Shown: one piece after another, positions 39,123 through 51,100 of the stretch
Position numbering within the stretch: the first letter of the stretch is position 1
Layout of the letters: every line of letters starts with the position of its first letter
NCBI GenBank assembly: GCA_001247695.2
Contig: LGRX02003645.1
Span: 25,744 to 89,743 of the forward strand
Direction of reading: 5' to 3'
Length of the DNA stretch: 64,000 nucleotides
Origin: Cymbomonas tetramitiformis
Lineage: Eukaryota > Chlorophyta > Pyramimonadophyceae > Pyramimonadales > Pyramimonadaceae
Made by a program: the position numbers and the translations under genes
The notes under the pieces: generated by a model
Seen by the model: only the letters and a program-made list of their open reading frames with translations
Told to the model about the DNA's origin: nothing
Databases searched by the model: none

Positions 39123-42100
39123 AACTTAGTCGCGGCCATCCAGGAGGTGTTTACACAGGCGGGCTTGGGCGAAGCAGCGGAGCATCTGAAGCCGCTGCCA
39201 GCGACGACGGTGAGGCCAGGGACTGACCCAGCGAAGCCGGAAACGTATATGCGGGTAAGAATCACAAAAAGCGGCAATCTTTTCACCGGGCTAGCCAGCG
39301 AAGCAGCGTATGAGTGGCTGGGAAGGCAAGACAGGCGTACGGTCCGTCTCTCTCTCCCCAACAAATCTCGCTCCTACCTCCTTCAGCACTCTGACTTTTC
39401 TCGCACGGGAGACAAGTTTAAGGGCAGAAGAGGGAGGGCAGCGCCACCAGCAGCGGGGGCGCAGCAGACGGAGGACATCGTACAGGCGCTGGAGAGCAAG
39501 CTCTCCAACCAGTGGGCGAAAGTTGCGAAGGGCGGGGCCGGTGACGAGGCCATCAACGAGCTCCGCAAAGCCGTGGAGAAGCTCGAGGGCACATGTAAAA
39601 GCGGCTTCACGGACAACGTTGAGGCCACGAACAAGGTCTCCAGCAAGGTGGACGAGGTGAAGGACTCCGTGATCGACCTCACTGAAGAGAACCGCGAGTT
39701 CCAGAAGCAGCATCTCGGGATCTCCAGCGAAATACTGAAGTCCTTCAGCAACTCCAACAACGCACTGGCCAAGCTGCTGAAGGGTCAACGCACCCCCGAG
39801 CCGGCTAAGAAAAATCTACGCCGGCCACGAGAAGCGAGCGAGCGATCTGACAGCGAGGGAGGTATGGAGATCGACGAAGAGACGCTGTCGGAGTTCAGAC
39901 GTCTGCAAAAAGCACGGGTAAGTTCCCTCGGGGAAAAATCATCCTCACGGGATAAGAGACCCCTCGCATATGGCGTAGAGGGTAACTGCACAGGAACACA
40001 CAATCCGACTAAACAACTTGGGCATCGGTTCCGAAAACGGGCACAAGACGAAAAGTGGAACCCCACCACTTGCATCACTGAACCAGTCCGAGCACAGCAC
40101 AAGAGGAAGGGAAATCAGCTGAATAAGTACTGGTTGGGTTCCTGTATGCATCGCAGGCCAAGGCAGACGAAAGGAAAAAGCTGGAACAGCTGGAACAGCT
40201 GGAACAGCTGGCAGAGCCTCGCTCCAGCCGAAGCCAACGCTCTAGGGGCTGACAGAAGCAGCCTGGCAGAGGCCACATCCTGTATAGGCCCTTGCAGTTT
40301 TGAAGCTAGGAAAAGCCCTGTATACCAGAAAATCCTGGTTAAACAAACACCTGAAGTAAAAAGTAACTCTGCTAAATCCAAACCTGCTGCTGGTAAAAGT
40401 ACATCGTGCCTGTACTCCTGCACAGTGCTGATCGGAACCCAGGCTGCAAAGCCCACGACTAGACACAAGTGTGGGAGGGTTAGCAGTAATATAGGCACCA
40501 ACTGTTACCACACTGTTGACACGGTAGCAGCATCAAACTCAATACAATATAGGGAAAGGACGGGCACACCTGGCACAAGAGCTGCAAAAAATAACATAAA
40601 ACATACAATGACATTGAGTAGCTGCAGTTGCAATAACATACACTATGAGATAGTAAACAGAGTTAAAGCAACAAGCAGGCCACCCGAGGCCAGTTCCCCA
40701 TACACAAGGGAGGTAAGCAGCAGAGAACACATTCAGGAACTCCCACTAGGACAAGAGGGGAACCCTAAGCCTACCTTAAGGAAAATAGGCACAAACCAGC
40801 CCCAGAGGGTGAAGGCAATGGTCAGCCTGACAGGAAAGTTACTATGGGGACTTTATTGCAAAATGGCAGACAATATTCACACTTTCAGGAGTAACCGGCA
40901 AATTACGGCATTTAGCGAATTGCTCCAGGAGCTCTACGTTAAAATACGAAGTTTTGTAAAAACAGCTCTGACAGAGCAATATTTCAAGGAGACAACTGAG
41001 GGTCAAACACAAAGACATATTGAAAAGAATGAGGCCCAGATATATGGCAGTAAGGACGGGATGATGCTGCAGGCAAATGTAACGCGTAACAGGAAGAGGA
41101 ATGCGGGGTCGGGGGAACATGCACACTGGCGAGACGACTGGGATAGTAACAACAAGAAGAACCCACAGGATATATTGAATGGAAATAGGCGAACTGCAAC
41201 AACCCGTACAGCCATATGGAGGAAAACAAGGGGAAACCCTAACCCAAAAGGGGCTTACCTAAAGAAAAGGGAGGGAATAGGGGCACATAAAAGTAAAATT
41301 AGACGGAAATATTTTACACAAGGCCTACAAATGGCAAAATACGAACGTGAAATGAAAATGAACTTGAACGGACGACTTTGGACATTTAGCGAATTGCTCC
41401 AGAAGCTCTACGTAAAAATTCGAAGTTTTGTAAAAACGACCCCAGCAGAGCAATATTGTAAGGAGGCAACCAAGAGTTATGCACAAAGATATATTGGGAA
41501 GAATGAAGCCCAGATATGCTGTAAAAAGAACGGAACGACGCTGCAGACATGTGTAACGCGTAACAAGGAAAACCGCGTTAAGCCAGAAGAACATGCACAC
41601 CGACGAAACGATAGGGGCAACAATAACAAGAGGAACCCACAAGATACATTGAAAGGGAAAAGGCCAATTATGACAGCTTACACGGCCATATACAGGGAAA
41701 TGAAGGGAAACCCTAACCCAAAGGGTCAATACCTACAGAAAAAGGGGGGTATAGGTGCACATAATAACAAAATTAGACGAAAAAATTTCGCACAGAGCCT
41801 ACAAATGGTAAAATACAAACAACAAATGAAAATGAGCTTGAACGGACGACATTGGATATTTAGCGAATTGCTCCAGGAGCTCTACGTAAAAATACAAAGT
41901 TTTGTGCAAATGGCCCAAAAGGGGAAATACTTTGAGGGGACACCCATAGGGTATATACGAATAAGGTTTGAGGAAAAAGAAGCTCAGAAAAGCAGTAAGG
42001 CAAGTACAAGGGGACGGAAGGAGTGTGTAACGCGTAACAGGGGAGGCAGTGCGGAGGAAGGGAAACACAACCAGAGGAGATGCGTGACGAATAATAGACA

Positions 42101-45100
42101 TGAAGATAACTCACAAGGCGCACCAATAAAAGCGGTACTTGTAATTTGCGTTGTGATTACGGTCCTAACAAAAAGTAACATTAACGAGCGAAAAGGACCA
42201 GCACGAAAACCAACACAAAGGGTGCGGGTGACAAAATGCAAGGAGGCTAGCAGGAGGGCAGAAAAGGGAGTGCTGGGTGAAGCTCCGGAAAGGGAGCATG
42301 CAGCACAGTGCATGCAGAAACGAAGCACAGCGGCAACAGCAAAAACCCGGCAAACAGTTGAAACTGGAAAGGTAAGTGAGGAAATGCCAAGAGGAGTCAA
42401 CGACCAACACCAGGAAATAACACAGGAAAAGCCCCCAAAGGGCCCCAGGTGGTTAGCCACAACAGAAGAGGGGGGACGAAGGGCGAACTTCAGAAGAAAC
42501 CTCACATATTACCTACGGGCGAACCGGCAGGAGCACGCATATGCACACAAAAGAGGAAGGAGATATTGGAGTGAACATGCGAAAGGGAAAACATGCAGGT
42601 GGGTACAACGTACCAAATATGACAGACCACAACTGGTCAGAAGCAACCAGGTAGTAAGGCAAGAAACAAAGGACAGGGACAATAGTAAGTGGGCGCGAAA
42701 ACATGGCGAGATGCGCCGAATGAAAAGGGAAGGCCAAAACATAGCGAGAACGGTGGGAGCCCAAATAATGAGCATGCATGTAACACTAGATGTGCTGGGC
42801 ACTCTGGCAAAACGGATGGAGCAGGCACAACTGGCAATGAAAAACCCTCGACAAGAGGTACCGCAGGTCAAAGCGGTGAATGAAAAGTCTACGGTAGCAC
42901 GAGGAGCAGCATTGGGCACAAGACCCAACAGGAAAGCTGAACAGATTGAGGAGACGGGTAGGTGTGCCGAAGCGAAACCACAGCCCTCACATATAGGGGG
43001 GGGAACATGCTCGAACGAGAAAATGGAAGGACAGTACCCCAAGAATTCTGTCACGCAGGGAATATTTGCCAAGGATGGGAAACTGAATATGCACCAAGTG
43101 GACCTCGCGCTCGAAACACTGGAAGACAACCCTCCGGGTTCAACAACCATGCAAGAAATACTGAAGATGCTGAGGGAAAATGACAAAAAATTTCTGGAAA
43201 TGATAAAAGAAAAAGTCGCCAAAAAGGGTGGCACCCAGATACCAGTGGTAGGAAACGGACACTGGCTACTACTGATGGTAGGAGTCTGCGTCGTAAAAGA
43301 TAACAGCACGTTGCAGGCCTATGTATACGATTCTATGGGCATGGAAAGACAGACACGGAAGAAAACCGCCCAAGGGCACACGAGAATGGCGGAGGAACTG
43401 CAAGGAGCAGTGAGTGCATGGGTAACGGGCAACAAGGAGGCAATGGGGTGCCTGGAAGCTAGAGCCACGCCGATGTACGACAGGCACCAACACGATGCAT
43501 TCAGCTGCGGCGTCTGGGTGATATATATTGCGGAGCTATGGCAACAGTGGCTGTTAGAAAGGAACGGAGCCTGGATACAACATGTGTACACGAACACACT
43601 CCAAACCAGTCGATGCGTGACACTACACACCACGGAAATAGTGAATAAATGCAGAGACAGATTCAGGCCAAAGATAAAGTCGGCCATAATGAGGGAAAAT
43701 AAGCCACATGCAGAACAGGACACGGATGAAGTTGAGCTGACAAGGGAGGACCCAGCAAAAAGGACTGGGGCAAAACAGGCGCGAACCCAAGGAACGTGTG
43801 CGGCAGATGCCTTCATGAGGGAGGTGAAGAGTGGCCGCACAAGGGAACAGGTGGAGGACACAATGCGACAACAAGGGGTGGGCATACAAACAATAATGAA
43901 CGTTCAAGAAGCACTTCAAGCGCTACAACAAGACACTGAAGCCCTCATAGGTGAAACAATGAGAAAACTGTCGACAGATGGCCGAACCCAAATAGCAATA
44001 AGAGATGGAGAAAAATGGGCAATGATGATGCTCACAATAACACGCCAGGACATGCAGGCGCATGTGTGGCTACCTACTGGAGGAATAGAAAAACAGGACG
44101 AACTGCTAATAGCTATAGATGTTTGGACCATACTGCGAGAAGCCTACGACCTGCAAAAGGTGAAATATAGTGGACTAAAAACACATAGCACACCACCAGA
44201 ATGGGGAAAATTCAGTCAAGGTGAGCAAGCGATAAGAGTGGCGGGGAGCTGGAAATACTGGCATGTTGACGGCAAACCAGGACACTTCAAACTCGGGACT
44301 AGAAACACGGCACGGCTGCAGGGGGAGACTCGGGAGATGCGGCGGACGACAGAACAAACAACTGGGCTGGCCGAGGAGGACATGAAAAGTGACGAACCGA
44401 AGGAAGATGGCAGGGCACCTACTACGGAGCAACACGCCACGGGCGAAGCAACGGAAGAAAAGAACACAGGTACCACGGACAAGCTAGTTCAGGCCACGCT
44501 ACGGTTCCGTCCGATAAGCAAAGAACAAGCGACCGAAAGGCTAAAGAAGGAGGAGGGAACGGCGACAGGAAAAAAGCTGAGGCCTCCCGCGAACGCCAAG
44601 AAATACCTGCCACCTACTACAACAACGAAAATGAACAAAAGGGACAATGAGGAAACCAAAGGGTCCCTGGAGGCACTGAAGCAATGGGGTGGGAACATGC
44701 CAAAAACGGAGAACCTAAACACTGAAGAAATGGGAGAAGCACAACAACACACCATAAATTTCCTAACATGGAACGTACAGGGCGCCCGGCACTCACTGTA
44801 CGAACTGGAGGAGCAAATGAAAAAATGGGAGATAGATATAGCAATAGTCACGGAAACTAAGACTGCGAATGAGGAAATAAAAAGACACTTCAGAAACAAA
44901 AAACAGTCAAACATATGCACAAACATACCAACAGAGGAAGGGGAGGGAGAAGAGAGCAACCACACGGCGGGCCTTGCCGTAATACTCACAGGGGAATATG
45001 CCAAACCACATAACTACACCGAGGTGCAGGTACCGCACTTACGGGGAGTACTCACACACACGCTGCTCCACTTTCCGGGAGGAAAATACTTACACCTGCT

Positions 45101-48100
45101 AGGGGTATACTACCCGGTGGAAGGGAAAGACGTGGCGGAAGAGACAGGACGAGGGGAACTCGACAGAGAGGCGGCCAGAAATGGCATACAGGAGTATGTG
45201 CGAATGGTGACCACAGCCAGCGAAAATGCGGCAGGACAAACAGTACTAATTTGTGGGGACCTGAATGCCACGACGGGAACACCGAAAAATAGCAGGGACA
45301 AAGAATGGAACAAAACCCTGGAAGCCACGGGTCTGCAAGATGTGGGAGGGACCAGGGAAACAACACTAACATGGCATGAACGACGGAACATAGACAGAAT
45401 GCTAGCAAGCAAAGCAGAATTACAATACTACACGCAACCAACGGCAGGAGAACTCACCGAGCTACACATGAGCGACCACAAAATGGTCTGCACAACGCAA
45501 CTGGACCTAAAAGCCTGGGGGACCCACCGACCAACGACACAAAAGCCACAACATGCAAAAACAGACAGACTGAAACTCCCGCTAACAGAAGCAGAGGGGA
45601 GTACCCTCAGGCAAACACTGGACGCTGCATATACGAAGGAATTACAGGATGAAATGCAAGAAGCAATAAACGGGATAAAAACAGCAACCAGCACAAGGCA
45701 CAGAAAACGGGCAATAGACTACGCGGGAGGGGTGGTTGCAAGGATAATGGGGGAAGCAAGAGACAGGGCAATGATGGATGTCAACTTACCGAAACAAGCA
45801 GCAGCACCAGAACAACAACATGGACTACACCTCCCAAAAACCCTCCGCAAAGAAAGGGACGGCCACCTGAAAGAAAGGAACAGGTGCCGTGAGAACATAG
45901 CATTATGGAAGAGGGACATAGAAACACGAGAACAAGTAACCGAGGAAGCACGGACGGAAGGTTTTGACAACCGAACAAGCGAAATGAGGAAATGGGAACA
46001 ATGGGAACGGGAACAGAAAAAGCTTGCGACAAAAGAGGCAAGGAAGTGCATTAAAGAGCACGAAGCAAACCGAAAACAGAAAACAAGAATGAAAATGAGA
46101 GAAGGATACTGGGGCAACATAAAGCACTACCATAAATTGATATACAAAAAAGAGATAGAAAACGGAACGGCACCAGCTACAACAATACAAGCGATTGAAA
46201 CCATGCAAGGAGAGCTAGTGGTAGGACACCAAAAAGTGGCACAGGCAATGGGCGAACACATTGCGTGGTCGGAACCATACAAAATGAAGGAACCAGAGAA
46301 AGGACTTAAAGATACGCCACCCTGGCTTGACGAAAGGTACAAGAACTACATGAAGGAAAACCAATGCAAAAGGCCGGACCAAACAAAAGTAAACCTAAAT
46401 GTGGACAAAGAGGCCTATCGACAGGCGGTGAAGAAAATGAAAACCAACAAAGCAGCCGGGCCCATGGGGATACAAAATGAAATACTGAAACAGATGCCGG
46501 ACAGATTCCACGACCAACTGTGTGAACTCATGAAATTAATGTGGGAGCATAGACACACCCCCCTACCATGGAAAAAAGGCTACTTCTGCTTCCACCACAA
46601 GCAGGGTGAAGTAACAAAACAAAAAAACTACCGACCTATAGCACTACTGGATTGCCTGTTCAAATTATACACTACAGTACTCACAAAAATGCTAGCTGAC
46701 TTCTGTGAGATAAACGGCATGCTCTCGGAAGCACAAGAGGGCTCAAGGGAAAACCACAACACAATGAAGCAACTCACCAGGGTAACCAATGCCATTGAAG
46801 ACGCCAACCTCTCCAAACGAAACCTACATGCAACCTACGTGGATTTCGAAAATGCGTATGGCTCGGTTGACCACAAAAGACTCATTACGACGCTAAAACA
46901 CCTAGGGGTGCCACCACAACTTACCGAAGCTGTTAGGGACATACTGGGCGAAAACGAGGAGGACTCCATGCAAATGAGAGCAAAAGTAGGGGACCAGGTC
47001 TCGGAAGAGGTGCCAATAAGAAGGGGGATTCTGCAGGGCGACAGCATGAGCCCGCTACTGTTCATACTATACCTGGAACCTCTCCTTAGATGGCTAGAGG
47101 TGGGAGACCATGGATACCAGCACAAGTATGCAACTGACAGGGAGCTCAGAGGGGAACTGAGAACCTCCTCCGGAGCGTTTGTGGACGACCTAATTATACT
47201 AACCAAACTAATGACAGGCATGGAGCAACAGCTAAAGAAACTCTCGGCATTTGGAGACTGGAGTGGACTCAGAATAAACGAGGACAAAACAAAGATAACA
47301 GGGGTAGAACATGGCAACAAAAACGTGAAAGAAAGTAGGCACCAAGGGGTGAAATGCGGAAGTCGAACGCTAAAAGTCCTAAAAGCCGGGGATACCTACA
47401 AGTACCTGGGGGTCCTACTCAATATGCTGGGGACATGGAAAGAGGAGAAAAGAAAGTCACTACGGGAACTCAACAGAAGAATAGATGCACTACTGGCAAC
47501 CCCCCTCACACAAAGACAAAAAGAGTACTCCCTGAAGTCGGCCATATTGGGGAAATTCAAATACGGACTCCACCTCGGGATATACACACAGGGTGAAATA
47601 CAACAGGCCGAAAATCAGCTGGGAGCCGCGATGAAAAGAATATATGGACTTCCCGCGAATGGTACGCCCAATGAACTAAACACGGAGGAAAAAGAGGAAT
47701 ACGGACTGGGGCTCCAGTCCCTACAGGCAATATATGCACAGGAAGTATACACGGGACTGGCAGGCGCTGTTCAGAGTGAGGAAGACAAAGGGGCCCAGAT
47801 GGGATACGGCAAAAGGGAGAGAAATCTTCAAACCAGACAAAGAATGTCACAAGTCAGCAGGTCCACAGCCGGGCTACTGGAAAAACACTTCGAAGAAAGG
47901 GGACACAGCAGCACAAGGAGCAAGCTAAAAATGGGACTGCAGACACAAACGAACACTCTGAGGAAGATGAATGCTCTGAATGAATATGGAATACGCGTGA
48001 AAGGAGTGGGAACCCACATGCAGGAACTGGGCAAAGAAACACTACCTATAATGAGGCAGCTGGGAAAAGCTAAAAGGGTATACACAAACGCGGAAATGGA

Positions 48101-51100
48101 GGGCACAACCAGAACGACCAAGCACCAAAGGATAATGGATACAGAATACAGAGACCCACAGTCGCAGCCTGCGACGACAGGCTTTGAAAAAATGGGAACA
48201 GTAAATGTAATACAGGAAACGAAAACTCAGCAAGCCACCAAGCAAATAAACTTTACCAAACTACTCACACTATTCAGAAACTACCCGGACCTCAAGAACT
48301 TAACCACGGCAGACGGGAAAAGTGCCATACCAATAGAAACACTGAAAGCAACAGGTGGAAGGAAACACGACACCAAGACGGCAACAAAGATAGCACAGGG
48401 AATGCTGCACCTATACCCATACATTTGCGAAGCACAACCCAACGACATTAAGAAACCAGGGGACCACTGGGACCATGTGTGGAACAGAAGGCTGAAACCT
48501 GAATATATACAAGAACGGAAAACAGGAGAGCTAGAGAGGTACACCAAAAGTACGGTAAGCATGGAAAACATAAGCGACTGGCCGGCACAAATAAAGGCGC
48601 TACATGAGGCTGGAAACAGTCTGAAGGACATACTGCAACTAGTGTCTATGTACCCGCTAGCCAACCAAACGAAGCATTTCGAACAGTCAGAGGTGGAGTG
48701 GACGGAACATGAGAAGGAAGTTCTGGGCATAGAAACCGACCAAGAAAAGGAGGAAGACGACGTGATGACCACCAGACACCCGCGGGGGAGAGTAAAGAGG
48801 AAGTCAGGACAACAGGACAGAGGCCAGTGGTCGACACAGGAAGACCGAATGGACATGCTAGGACAAGAGGGAAACTACACGCCCGCCGGGATACTGGCAA
48901 CGAGACAGTACCTGCAAAACTACACAGACTCGACCTCGAAAGTAACACAGTACGAAATACGGTGGACCGATGGTGAAGGAAACGAACAGACGACGTGGAG
49001 CACAGAAGAAACGGTAAGAACACACCTGCTCAAACACAACCTCTCCTCGGACCAAGGATGGAAAAACCTAGTGGAAGAATGGAAGAATGACAAGAGAGAC
49101 AAAAGGACCAAACGTGAGCCCGCTGAAGAGATACTGGCAGGACAACCAAACGGCGAACAGAGGTACTGGAAAGAAGTAACGCACCTGGAAATATGCACAA
49201 GGGAAACGAACCCGGACCAGGACATTAGGCACATTCCAGGTGTGAAGGACAGGCAGCTGCGCACGGAAGGTGACACCACCTACTGCTATGAGCCGGAGGG
49301 AAGCCTTATAGGCACGCTGAGCACGGTAAAAGCTAGAGAATTGTACGACAGATATGCCGAGGCGGTGGGGGACAGCACGGCACAAAGGCCAACAGAGAAA
49401 CAACTGGCCAAAAGGCTGAAACTAAGTGTAGAACACAAAATACATGTAAACACTTTTGAGGAGGAAATAGCACAACTGCTGATAAGGTACTCCAGCAAAG
49501 CGGAGATGAAACACAGAAAAAGGAACCTCCAAAACCACTGGACCTTCCCTCCGGAAATGATGGAGGCGGTACACACAGCCATGGGAGTCCAAACAGAGGT
49601 ATTCGCCTCCCCACTTAATGTACACAGGGACACCAGAACGTACTACTCGCAATACCCACGAGACTCGGTATTTGGGGCTGTAGGCTCGGCATGGGAAGAG
49701 CAATGGGAAAAACTGGGGTCATACCAATTCAACCCAGAGTACACAGCAGGGGACCTCTACAAGGCACTGAAAAAGGCAATTAACTCCACAAAAACGGCCG
49801 AACCCGTTCTGGGGGTAGGAATATACCCCACATATGCCAAAAGCCCGTATAGAAAACTGCTGAATAAGCACATGGGATACAGGGTACACGAGTTACTGGA
49901 GATAAAGGAAGGGCAGTTCACCTTCCTACCACCCGACCACTGGATGCAAGGCAACCTACAGAAACCCAAACAATGCAACTGGAACATGAGAATACTGGTA
50001 GTAGCGAATGCGGCAGGATGGAGAAAATACTGCCCGGACGCACTCAAAACCCACGACATATTCAGCAAGGCCCTTCTCAAGTGCCCGCAAAGCAAAGTCA
50101 GGACGATAGGCAGAGCATGCTACATACACAGGCCTCTCACCCTCAAGGATGCGGACAGGCGACCTAGGTCAATTACAGAATGGGAGAAGGATTGCGTCAT
50201 AGACTCCGCGCCATGGATGAACCATGAACTACCGGTCATGCAAGCACTACCAGGCGGCCACTTGGAAAACCACACAGAGAAGATAATTGACCGGTGGATG
50301 GAAGACAGGGAAAAAGAAGGGGAGCACAGAGGAGGGGATAGGGGGCCGAGGCCAACGACTATGGACGTACTAAGAGCTAACACCACGTGGAGTAGGGAGG
50401 AAATAAACAGAGACGCCCTAAGAAGGTGGGCATTACAATTTACGGGCCCAGACACAACGGACGAGCACATAAACGGAGACCAATGGCTGCAGTGGGAAAG
50501 GGGTGAAAAGGAGAAAGCAGAACCACCAACAGAAAGCAGGTGGGACAACCAAGGGAAAGGATACCCAGAGCCCCACAGGAGGCATAACAGAAACAATATG
50601 CTTTACACAGATGGAAGCCAAAGAAAAGTCAAAAAGGAAAACGGGGAAGTCGAGGAAGTAACGGCGGCAGGTGTCTGGGACCCAAGAGGGGAACGGGCAA
50701 TGAACTACATGCAAAGATGGGCCGGACGATGCCAAACTGTTAACAGGGCGGAGCTCACTGCCATATATATGGCACTGACACTAGACTCAAACTCGGGAGA
50801 AGAAAAAGTCAGCATATGCACGGATAGTCTGACCTCCCTCTACCAGATACAAAACATGAAAAGAAGGCCGCACACGCTTGAAAGGCACGTACACAGGGAC
50901 CTACTGTGGAAAATAATGAAACAAATACAAAAGCTAAATAAGGGAGGAACAAAAGTGGCCCTATACAAGGTTAAAGCGCATGTGGGAATACATGGGAATG
51001 AAATGGCGGACGAGGTGGCAAAAAGGGCCTGTGAGGAAGGGGAATACGGCCTCAACCACGACAACACGGATACAGCGATGCTACTAGCAATATGCGAGGC

